DNA of 33,389 bases from Erysipelotrichaceae bacterium. GTDB lineage: Bacteria > Bacillota_I > Bacilli_A > Erysipelotrichales > Erysipelotrichaceae. The notes under the pieces are model-generated. The model was not told the DNA's origin. It worked only from the letters and a program-made list of their open reading frames with translations, and ran no database searches. The stretch is from assembly GCA_017442805.1 (NCBI GenBank), contig JAFRZA010000025.1, forward strand, positions 134,033-167,421, given 5' to 3'. A program made the position numbers and the translations under genes. Shown here piece by piece: positions 23,393 through 29,898 of the stretch; the first letter of the stretch is position 1; the number at the start of each line of letters is the position of its first letter.

Positions 23393-24512
23393 GGATTTGC
23401 CTGTATACCAGCTCGCTGTGCTGCTGGCCTTCAATGAAGGTCTGTTCGATGACGGAACCGCCAATGCACTGATCGCCGCTGTAGAAGACCGCCTGCTGAC
23501 CAGGGGTGACCGCCCTGACCAGCTGGGGATAGCGGACCAATAGATGGTCGTCATCCAGCCGCTGCAGCGTCACCGGATTGTCCTTCTGGCGGTAGCGGAA
23601 CTTGGCATTGCCGTCAAAGGGCAGATCGAAGTCCTCAAGGAAGTTGAGATGGGAAACGACGCAGCTGTCGGAATAAAGCCATCTGTCCTCATCCTGGCAG
23701 GCCACGTATAGTTCATTTGTCGTGACGTCCTTGCCGACCACAAACCACCGTCCGTGGTCACCGCCGATGCCCAGACCCTTGCGCTGGCCGATGGTGTAGT
23801 ACATGACGCCCATGTGCTCTCCCACCTTCTGACCGCTGGAGACGTCGATGATGTCGCCGTCCTTGGCCGGCAGATAGTTGTTGAGAAACTGGCGGAAGTT
23901 GCGCTCGCCGATGAAGCAGATGCCGGTGGAATCCTTCTTGCCGGCCACCGGGATGTTCAGTTCTTCAGCTATTCTTCTGACTTCCGGCTTGTCGATATCC
24001 GCCAGAGGAAACAGGGTGTGCTCAAAGCACTCACGCTTCACCTGAGCCAGGAAATAGGACTGATCCTTATTCAGGTCGTGAGCCTTGTAGAGTTTTCCCT
24101 TCTGTACCCTGGCGTAATGGCCGGTCGCGAAGGTCTCAAAGCCGAGATCAAGGCCGTGGCGGAAGAAAGCGTCGAACTTGATGTACCTGTTACAGAGGAT
24201 GTCGGGGTTGGGAGTCCTTCCGGCCCGGTATTCCTCGATGAAGTTGGTGAAGACGTCATCCCAGTATTCCCTGATGAAATCAACGCGGTACAGCGGGATG
24301 TCCAGGGTCTCTGCCACGCTCTTGGCGTCGAGGTAGTCCTGTTCCTGGGGGCAGATGTCGTTGCCGATGGTGTCGTTGCCCAGAATGTCGTTGTTGGCGT
24401 AGGCGTCCCAGTTGCGCATGAAACAGCCGGACACTTCATGGCCCTGCTGTTTGAGCAGATAGGCAGCTACGGCGGAATCAACGCCGCCGGATAAACCGAC
24501 AAGTACTTTCAT
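23370..24512 (-). CDS. mnmA: tRNA-specific 2-thiouridylase MnmA
   Basis: A 380-residue enzyme that thiolates U34 in the wobble position of Lys, Glu and Gln tRNAs. The PP-loop is SGGVDS (8–13). Catalytic cysteines lie in NPDILCNRYIKF and STGICFIGERNF. TIGQRKGLGIGG and the C-terminal PGQQAVFYSGDQCIGG complete the family pattern. SD AAGGAA lies upstream, and the gene begins 25 bases after the GH25 gene. The sulfur-donating IscS partner is not adjacent, unlike in many genomes. Confidence 0.97.
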   Translation of the reverse strand: MKVLVGLSGGVDSAVAAYLLKQQGHEVSGCFMRNWDAYANNDILGNDTIGNDICPQEQDYLDAKSVAETLDIPLYRVDFIREYWDDVFTNFIEEYRAGRTPNPDILCNRYIKFDAFFRHGLDLGFETFATGHYARVQKGKLYKAHDLNKDQSYFLAQVKRECFEHTLFPLADIDKPEVRRIAEELNIPVAGKKDSTGICFIGERNFRQFLNNYLPAKDGDIIDVSSGQKVGEHMGVMYYTIGQRKGLGIGGDHGRWFVVGKDVTTNELYVACQDEDRWLYSDSCVVSHLNFLEDFDLPFDGNAKFRYRQKDNPVTLQRLDDDHLLVRYPQLVRAVTPGQQAVFYSGDQCIGGSVIEQTFIEGQQHSELVYRQIHGNQGTL

Positions 24513-24537
24513 TTCTCAATTCCTTATGTGATATGGC

Positions 24538-26307
24538 TTAATAGCCGTTAAGATGGTTTTCTCTGGTATAGGCGGGATAGTCAAACAGCGCCAGGTCCAT
24601 GTCGATGCGGCCGCGCAGACCGTCAACCTTGCCGTCGGAGGTATACTGCCAGAGCGTGAATGTTCCCTTGTAGTGCAGGTTGGGATTGAGCGTTGACCAC
24701 TGAGCCACCGCCACCCCGGCCAGATCGGTTCCCCTGGGACCGTACTGTTTCAGAAATTCCCTGTCCAGCTTGCGCAGGTTGTTGGAATAGCTGTAGACTA
24801 CCACGTCGTAGCCGGCTTCCCTGACGATGTCGCAATAGGTCTTGATGATCTGCATCTGGGTATCAGCCGGCAGGCTGGTCTGGGAAGAATGTTCAAAGTC
24901 CATCATGATGGGATATTCGAACTGATAATTGCCCCGGGAGAGATGATAAAGCAGCGATGCCGCTTCCTCAACGGCGCTCTCCTCGTCGGTGCACATGACA
25001 TAATGGTAAATGCCGACGTCCAGGCCGGCAGCCTTGGCGTTGTTGTAGTTGGAGACGAAATACTGATCCTGATAGCCTCTCTTCAGCGTGGAATAGGCAA
25101 TTCGGATGTAGGCGAAGTCAATGCCCTGCTGCCTGACCTTCACCCAGTTTTCCGGGGAGATGGAGCCCTGCCACTTGGACACGTCGATGCCGTTGGCCAC
25201 GAAGCGGTCGGAAACTTCCACCCGGATGTCCACCTTGTCCTTGCCGTCGGATGAGTAGGCCGTAATTACGGTATTGCCGTAACCGTTGGCCGTTATCAGT
25301 CCCTTGGCGGAAACCGAAGCCACCTTTTCATCAGCGGACTTATACAGGACCACCGCGTCGGAATTGATGGACTGGAAGGATGTGTTGCACTGGAAGATGC
25401 GGCCCAGCATCATCGGCACGCTGGTGACCGGGATCTGAATGTCGCTGATCTTCACTTCGACCCTGTAGCTGCAGCGCAGACCGCTGGCTGAGGTCGCCCA
25501 GATTGTGGTTTTGCCCACGCTTAAGGCGCTGACCCTGCCGTTCTGATCAACAGTCGCGACCTTGGGGTTGGTGGAGGAGTAGGCAATGGCGCCGGCCTCC
25601 TCAGGATTGCCGACCTTGACCTTCTGGGTATTGTCCCGGCCCAGCAGAACGACCAGGGAAGAAGTATCAAAGCTCAGCTTGGCGGCTTCGCTCTCCACTT
25701 CCACGTAGACAGTCTGTCTGAGTCCGTTTCCGGTGACGATCTCCACGGTGGTATTTCCTTCCTTCAGGGCTCTGATGATTCCCTGCTCATTGACGCTGAT
25801 CAGCTGCTCGTCGCCGATCTCAAAGGATACCGGCTGGAAGCTCTGCTCGGGCAGAACCTCGTAATCGATCTGATAGCTGCCGCCCACCCGCAGGGTGGTC
25901 TCCTGTTCAAAGAGATTGAGCTGCTGGGGCTTTTCATAGATGGTGAACTTCATGACCCTGACGATCTTGCGGGAAGTCAGGGTTATCTCCACGTAGCCGG
26001 GCTTCAGGGCCTGAAGCAGGCCGTCCCTGTCGACCGTGGCGGTCTCTTCGTCCGAGGACTGGTATTTGACCCTGGCGCTGCCGCAGCCGTGGCCCATCTT
26101 GATGGGGTTGATCTGATACTGCTGGCTTTCCATCAGTCCGACGTTGTTTTCCCTCAGCAGCATGTTATAGGGTTCCTGATAGTTATAGGTCGGGTCGATC
26201 AGCGCCAGGAAGGTATCCCGGTGAAGCCACATTAAAACGGCCAGGATGCTGGTAAGAATGAATAATGTTATTGCCAGAAAGATCTTGATCCGGATCTTAG
26301 CCTTCAA
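24538..26307 (-). CDS. Membrane-anchored Big2-repeat GH25 muramidase
   Basis: A 589-residue surface protein. A basic N-terminus and one helix (about 9–28) anchor it. Four Ig-like Big2 repeats follow (about 58–124, 130–204, 209–286, 290–366), each with the pattern 'S..ATV...G.v.AL..G...I'. The C-terminal lysozyme domain (372–580) starts GIDVSKWQGSIS (D375). It has YPIMMDFEHS, supplying the D470/E472 pair expected for GH25 catalysis, and ends with LWQYTSDGKVDG. It would cut peptidoglycan glycan strands while standing off the membrane on the Big2 stalk. No signal-peptidase site is obvious, so the anchor is likely retained. It overlaps spx by 11 bases. Confidence 0.9.
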   Translation of the reverse strand: MKAKIRIKIFLAITLFILTSILAVLMWLHRDTFLALIDPTYNYQEPYNMLLRENNVGLMESQQYQINPIKMGHGCGSARVKYQSSDEETATVDRDGLLQALKPGYVEITLTSRKIVRVMKFTIYEKPQQLNLFEQETTLRVGGSYQIDYEVLPEQSFQPVSFEIGDEQLISVNEQGIIRALKEGNTTVEIVTGNGLRQTVYVEVESEAAKLSFDTSSLVVLLGRDNTQKVKVGNPEEAGAIAYSSTNPKVATVDQNGRVSALSVGKTTIWATSASGLRCSYRVEVKISDIQIPVTSVPMMLGRIFQCNTSFQSINSDAVVLYKSADEKVASVSAKGLITANGYGNTVITAYSSDGKDKVDIRVEVSDRFVANGIDVSKWQGSISPENWVKVRQQGIDFAYIRIAYSTLKRGYQDQYFVSNYNNAKAAGLDVGIYHYVMCTDEESAVEEAASLLYHLSRGNYQFEYPIMMDFEHSSQTSLPADTQMQIIKTYCDIVREAGYDVVVYSYSNNLRKLDREFLKQYGPRGTDLAGVAVAQWSTLNPNLHYKGTFTLWQYTSDGKVDGLRGRIDMDLALFDYPAYTRENHLNGY

Positions 26308-26743
26308 ACTGGTAATCCTCCCTCAGCTTGCCGCAGGTATCAAAGCTCGGGCATTCCTGGCCCGGGCATTCCGACTGGAGGTGCTTGCGGATGTTGCGGA
26401 CGTCAAAGGCCTCGATTTCCTCTTCGTCGTAACCGACAAGAAAGTTACGCTCGTCGATCATGATCGGCCTCTTCATCGTTGAAGGATTATTGCGCACGAA
26501 ATCGATCAGCTCGCTGGTGGACATGCTGTCGATGTCGATGTTCTGCTCTCTGATGATCTTGCTGCGCTTGGAGATGATGTCGTCAATGCCGTTTTCGCTG
26601 CGGGCGAGAATGTATTTCAGTTCACTCTCCTTGAGCAGTGAATTGAAGATGTTCTTTTCCACATAATTGATGGCCTTTTCCTTCAGCCAGTGCTTGGCTT
26701 TACGGCAGGATGCACAACCAGGTGAAGTATAGATGACTAACAT
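26297..26743 (-). CDS. spx: Spx/ArsC-family regulator with a Cys-rich C-terminal tail
   Basis: A 148-residue thioredoxin-fold protein. The redox switch C10-A-S-C13, G52 (RNA polymerase α contact in B. subtilis Spx) and R92 in KRPIMIDE occupy the same positions as in B. subtilis Spx. FLVGYDEEEI is also family-typical. Spx binds RNA polymerase and activates thiol-stress genes. The ATG at 26743 follows GGGGGAGG by 8 bases; the open frame upstream is leader. B. subtilis Spx is 131 residues. Here the C-terminus adds a tail with three Cys (C126, C131, C137) in SECPGQECPSFDTC. It leads an operon with GH25, mnmA, recD2, cyclo-ligase and PAP2 genes. Confidence 0.88.
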   Translation of the reverse strand: MLVIYTSPGCASCRKAKHWLKEKAINYVEKNIFNSLLKESELKYILARSENGIDDIISKRSKIIREQNIDIDSMSTSELIDFVRNNPSTMKRPIMIDERNFLVGYDEEEIEAFDVRNIRKHLQSECPGQECPSFDTCGKLREDYQFEG

Positions 26744-26870
26744 GTAATTCGCCTCCCCCTCTTGTATCTCAAGTGGCCTGAGCCACGAACTGTTCATGAT
26801 TTCTGATTGAGGACACGCCTTGTCCCCCTTATATTCTACCCTAGAAACAGGGCATAATTCCATAAACATT
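26744..26870 (-). other. spx 5' region with two short hairpins
   Basis: Upstream of the spx SD, the minus strand can form GTGGC/GCCAC (loop TCAG) and GGACA/TGTCC (loop AGGCG). TAGAAT at 26833–26838 is a possible −10, but no convincing −35 was found, so the promoter is not assigned. Confidence 0.35.
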
Positions 26871-26931
26871 TCCGAAAAAAACTGTTCTTAATTCAGCATT
26901 GTGCGGAAAGATTTCCATCCTTCTTCATCCC

Positions 26932-26959
26932 ATAACAAAACCTTCCGTGCGGAAGGTTT
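26932..26959 (-). terminator. Terminator of infC–rpmI–rplT
   Basis: On the minus strand, stem AAACCTTCC/GGAAGGTTT with loop GCAC is followed by TTGTTATG. It lies 17 bases after the rplT stop. Confidence 0.88.
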
Positions 26960-26976
26960 CATCTCTGTCTTTCTGA

Positions 26977-27345
26977 TTAGGCTGCGGTCTTTTCCAGAGC
27001 CTTCTTGGCCTTCTTGGTCAGATCGGTGAAGCTCTTGGGATCGTGGATGGCGATCTCGCTGAGCATCTTTCTGTTGACTTCGATCTTGGCCAGCTTCAGA
27101 CCATGCATCAGGTTGGAGTAGTTGATGTCGTTGTTATGAGCTGCGGCATTGATACGGGCAATCCATAATCTTCTCATCTCTCTCTTGAGCTGTCTTCTGT
27201 CTCTGTAGGCGTACTTCAGTGAATGCATTACCTGCTCATGAGCGGTACGGTACAGTAAGTGCTTGGCACCAAAGTAACCCTTGGCCAGCTTTAAGGTCTT
27301 CTTATGACGTCTGTGGGTGACGGGACCGGTTTTAACTCTTGCCAT
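26977..27345 (-). CDS. rplT: 50S ribosomal protein L20
   Basis: A 122-residue L20 beginning [21 protein letters not shown], with the long basic N-terminal helix that threads into 23S r[18 protein letters not shown] is the conserved central block. L20 is an early assembly protein and is known to repress infC–rpmI–rplT expression through the leader RNA. Length is slightly above the usual 118. It begins 13 bases after rpmI. Confidence 0.98.
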   Translation of the reverse strand: MARVKTGPVTHRRHKKTLKLAKGYFGAKHLLYRTAHEQVMHSLKYAYRDRRQLKREMRRLWIARINAAAHNNDINYSNLMHGLKLAKIEVNRKMLSEIAIHDPKSFTDLTKKAKKALEKTAA

Positions 27346-27358
27346 TATTCAATTCCTC

Positions 27359-27553
27359 CTACAGCTGGATCAGCGTCTTTACACGCTTGTAATCGCTGTT
27401 TGAAATAAGTGCGGATTTTCTCAGATGCACTTTCTGCTTGTGGGTCTTTCTGGGAGCCAGATGAGAAGTATAGGCATGATGTCTCTTCAGCTTGCCGCTG
27501 CCGGTAACCTTGATTCTCTTGGCGAGGGCTCTCTTGGTCTTCATTTTAGGCAT
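27359..27553 (-). CDS. rpmI: 50S ribosomal protein L35
   Basis: A 64-residue basic protein, [20 protein letters not shown], the canonical L35 start, with [16 protein letters not shown]. It starts 11 bases after infC and belongs to the conserved infC–rpmI–rplT operon. Confidence 0.97.
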   Translation of the reverse strand: MPKMKTKRALAKRIKVTGSGKLKRHHAYTSHLAPRKTHKQKVHLRKSALISNSDYKRVKTLIQL

Positions 27554-27564
27554 AACTTTTCCTC

Positions 27565-28089
27565 CTATTTCTTGATTGGTGACAAAGTGCAGCTCAGTGT
27601 ATTGCCTTCTAACAACGGCTGCTTTTCCACATTTGCCACTTCGCTGAGTTCAGCAATGAAATCATTCATGATCTTTTTGCCAACTTCCTGACGAGTAATC
27701 ATTCTTGCTCTGAAGCGCATGTCAATCTTCACCTTGTTGCCGTCAGCCAGCCACTTGCCGGCCTGCTTGACCTTGGTGTTGAAGTCATTGACATCGATGA
27801 CCGGAGAAAGCCTCATGGCCTTGAGTTCGGTCACTTTCTGATTTTTCTTGGCTTCCTTCGCCTTCTTCTGCTGTTCGAAGTGATATCTGCCGTAGTCCAG
27901 TATCTTGCATACCGGAGGAGTAGCCTTGGGAGCGACGCAGACCAGGTCAAGATCCTGATCGTAGGCTCTGTCCAAAGCCTCATTACGAGATAAAATTCCT
28001 AATGAATCGCCATTAGGCGCAATAACCAGTACTTCCTTAAAACGAATACTCTCATTGACTAAATCGTCATTCTGATTTTTCTTGCTGAT
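27565..28089 (-). CDS. infC: Translation initiation factor IF-3 (apparent ATC start)
   Basis: About 174 residues. IF3-N has [20 protein letters not shown], a basic linker has [16 protein letters not shown], and IF3-C has [17 protein letters not shown]3 proofreads start-codon choice and prevents subunit joining. No ATG is available. GTG (28098) and TTG (28095) lie in frame but touch or overlap the AGAGG SD. ATC at 28087–28089 lies 8 bases after the SD and gives (M)[15 protein letters not shown], matching B. subtilis IF3 (ISKDFIINE). infC is known to use AUU, AUC or AUA starts for autoregulation. The alternative is a GTG start at 28098, adding three residues. Confidence 0.93.
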   Translation of the reverse strand: MSKKNQNDDLVNESIRFKEVLVIAPNGDSLGILSRNEALDRAYDQDLDLVCVAPKATPPVCKILDYGRYHFEQQKKAKEAKKNQKVTELKAMRLSPVIDVNDFNTKVKQAGKWLADGNKVKIDMRFRARMITRQEVGKKIMNDFIAELSEVANVEKQPLLEGNTLSCTLSPIKK

Positions 28090-28098
28090 ACGCAACAC

Positions 28099-28226
28099 CT
28101 CTTTCTTTCAAAGAAAAGTGGGCTTGCACCCACTAAAAATCATTTCCAATCTGATTCGTAGCATTTACCTATCGCCTTGCGGCCATCAGGTGAGAAGGGG
28201 TGCTTCTTCTTTCCACATTTCTTTAC
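28099..28226 (-). ncRNA. L20-type leader/attenuator of infC–rpmI–rplT
   Basis: The minus-strand leader ends with an intrinsic terminator, AGTGGG/CCCACT (28117–28134) followed by TTTTCTTT, just before the infC SD. The upstream GCACCC (28198–28203) is exactly complementary to GGGTGC (28126–28131) in the terminator 5' arm, giving an antiterminator. Between them lies ACCT-GAT-GCC-GCAA-GGC-GAT-AGGT (28167–28191), a hairpin capped by a GCAA tetraloop. This matches the L20 leader principle, in which L20 binding favours termination. Confidence 0.8.
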
Positions 28227-28232
28227 CCGTAT

Positions 28233-28262
28233 ATCTTAACAAAAGACCCCTGCCAGTGTCAA
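28233..28262 (-). promoter_or_regulatory. infC operon promoter
   Basis: Perfect TTGACA (28257–28262), 18 bases, then TAAGAT (28233–28238), with TGT directly upstream of the −10. The predicted start near 28226 gives a leader of about 137 bases. Confidence 0.75.
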
Positions 28263-28419
28263 CAACGAATTTCACCCTTTCCGCGGGAATCAATTATGTG
28301 ACATACGCCTTTAATTATACACAGAACATTCACATTTACATGCCTGTTTTTTCATTTTCGCATCATTTATCCTTAACCTTGAGAAGATACAATGAAGCCG
28401 TGAAAAGGAGGTAAGCCGC
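28263..28419. other. Intergenic region between infC promoter and the VTC gene
   Basis: About 155 AT-rich bases between divergent units. On the plus strand, AAAAGGAGG is the SD of the VTC gene. TACAAT (28388–28393) is a possible −10 with only a poor −35. On the minus strand, a TATAAT at 28314–28319 could be a second, upstream infC promoter. I see no gene here. Confidence 0.3.
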
Positions 28420-29190
28420 ATGGAATACCAGCAGATCTTTGAAAGGGTCGAAGCCAAGTACATCCTGACTGACGACCAGTACGACAGTTTAATGAAGACG
28501 ATCGGCGAAAGGCTGACCCCTGACGTCTATCCCCATTCCGACATCCGCTCCATCTACTTCGATTCCGAGGATTTCCGGATGATCAGAAATTCCCTGGACA
28601 AGCCGGCCTATAAGGAAAAGCTCAGGCTGCGCTGCTATGGCGAAGTCAGCGACGATTCCCCGGTCTTCATGGAGATCAAGAAGAAATACCGCGGCATCTG
28701 TTACAAGCGGCGTCAGGACATGACTTACCGCCAGGCGCTGAACTACACCGTCTTCGACCGCAAGCCGCTGGACAGCCAGATCATGAACGAGATCGACTAC
28801 CTGCGCACCGGCGGAAAACTGCAGCCTAAGGTTCTGGTATGTTATCAGAGAGACTCGTTTGTCTCCGCTGAGCAGCCGGATCTGCGCATCACCTTCGACC
28901 GCGATGTCCGCTTCAGCCTCAGCAACATTGTCCTCACCAATCAGAAGCCCGAAGGAGCCGTTCTGGATGAAGGAAAGCGGATCATGGAAGTCAAGACCCT
29001 GACCGCCATGCCGTTATGGCTGACCAACGTTCTTGATTCCCTGAACATCTACCCGTCATCTTTCTCCAAATACGGAGCCATCTACGAAAAACACTTAATG
29101 AAAGGAGTAAGCCGGAAATGCTCGAAATATTATTCTCACCAGTCTTCACCAGTTCATTTACCATTACGGACTACCTGCTCTGCTCGTTAG
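28420..29190 (+). CDS. VTC-domain polyphosphate polymerase-like protein
   Basis: A 256-residue protein whose first 225 residues form a complete VTC (TTM tunnel) domain. Charged tunnel residues are in place: RVEAKY (R9, E11, K13), IRSIYFDS (R43), KLRLR (R69, R71), FMEIKKK (E85, K87), CYKRR (K96), YQRDSF (R144), LRITFDR (R156), MEVK (E190, K192) and SFSKYG (K217). Yeast Vtc4 uses these to polymerise ATP γ-phosphate into polyphosphate. There is no SPX domain. Residues 226–256 look unlike the family and overlap the next gene by 73 bases. SD AAAAGGAGG is strong. Polymerase activity is inferred; a phosphohydrolase or adenylate-cyclase-like role is possible. Confidence 0.85.
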   Translation: MEYQQIFERVEAKYILTDDQYDSLMKTIGERLTPDVYPHSDIRSIYFDSEDFRMIRNSLDKPAYKEKLRLRCYGEVSDDSPVFMEIKKKYRGICYKRRQDMTYRQALNYTVFDRKPLDSQIMNEIDYLRTGGKLQPKVLVCYQRDSFVSAEQPDLRITFDRDVRFSLSNIVLTNQKPEGAVLDEGKRIMEVKTLTAMPLWLTNVLDSLNIYPSSFSKYGAIYEKHLMKGVSRKCSKYYSHQSSPVHLPLRTTCSAR

Positions 29191-29789
29191 TCTCCATCAT
29201 CATCGGCGCCTTATTGGCGCTGGTCTACAGCCGCTTAGGCAAAAGCGATCCTTCCTACAGCCTGACCCTGGTCTTAATGCCGGCAGTCACCCAGACCGTC
29301 ATCATGATGGTCAACGGCAACATCGGTACCGGCCTGGCGGTCGCCGGAGCCTTCAGCTTCGTCCGTTTCCGCTCGGCGCAGTACAAGGCTGAGGACATCA
29401 TGCTGATCTTCGTGGCCGTGGCCGTCGGTCTGGCCTGCTCGATCGGCTATCTCGGCTTTGCCGTGCTGTTTACTCTGATCATCATCGTCATCATGATGAT
29501 CTTCCATAACATCTTCCCCTCAGCCCTGTCAGCCGGCCACAAGGAATTAAGGATAACCGTACCGGAAGGCATGGACTATGAAAACGAACTTGCGGAAATC
29601 ATGGACCGTTATACCAGTTACTGTGATCTCCTTTCTGTCAAGACCACCAACATGGGTTCGTTGTTCAGACTGACCTATGACGTTGTTCTGCGTCAGTCTT
29701 CCGAGTGCCGCAGCTTCATCAATGAACTGCGCGTCCGCAATGCCAACCTGGAGATCTCCATCGGCGTACTGCCGGAAATCAGCCAGTAA
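29118..29789 (+). CDS. DUF4956 membrane protein, partner of the VTC-domain protein
   Basis: A 223-residue protein with about four membrane helices (around 18–37, 49–66, 94–110, 111–129) and a soluble cytosolic C-terminal domain of about 90 residues. GAFSFVRFRSAQYKAEDIM (77–95) is the hallmark of DUF4956: a helix followed by an Arg-rich loop facing the cytosol. The C-terminal part (from LRITVPEGMDYE) resembles a ferredoxin-like or ACT-like fold by pattern only. DUF4956 genes typically neighbour VTC-domain genes; a role as membrane anchor or export pore for the VTC product is inference. The ATG lies within the VTC gene's end, with AAAGGAG 10 bases upstream. Confidence 0.85.
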   Translation: MLEILFSPVFTSSFTITDYLLCSLVSIIIGALLALVYSRLGKSDPSYSLTLVLMPAVTQTVIMMVNGNIGTGLAVAGAFSFVRFRSAQYKAEDIMLIFVAVAVGLACSIGYLGFAVLFTLIIIVIMMIFHNIFPSALSAGHKELRITVPEGMDYENELAEIMDRYTSYCDLLSVKTTNMGSLFRLTYDVVLRQSSECRSFINELRVRNANLEISIGVLPEISQ

Positions 29790-29809
29790 ATCACTTATTT
29801 AACATCAAA

Positions 29810-29837
29810 TTGACACAATCATTCATTAACATATAAT
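29810..29837 (+). promoter_or_regulatory. Strong promoter of the Cthe_2159-like lipoprotein gene
   Basis: Perfect TTGACA (29810–29815), 16 bases, perfect TATAAT (29832–29837). It gives the lipoprotein independent expression. A GCCGC/GCGGC hairpin in the leader ends right at the AAGGAGG SD. Confidence 0.85.
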
Positions 29838-29898
29838 TGTTCATGAAATGAAGCTGTCCATTAACCGCCGCGAATCAAGCGGCAAGGAGGTACAACCA

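Noticed and set aside
23393..23554. In-frame upstream extension of recD2
   Set aside because: It overlaps the mnmA 3' end in another phase and is Ser/Arg-rich and unlike RecD2 N-termini. The ATG at 23392 fits the family.
26744..26869. N-terminal extension of Spx to an upstream start
   Set aside because: The Spx fold begins at MLVIYTSPGC with C10/C13 numbering, and the SD sits just before that ATG. The upstream frame covers hairpins of the leader.
28297..28303. CRP-like half site (TGTGACA) upstream of the VTC gene
   Set aside because: Only one half site is present, no symmetric partner, and position relative to a promoter is unclear.
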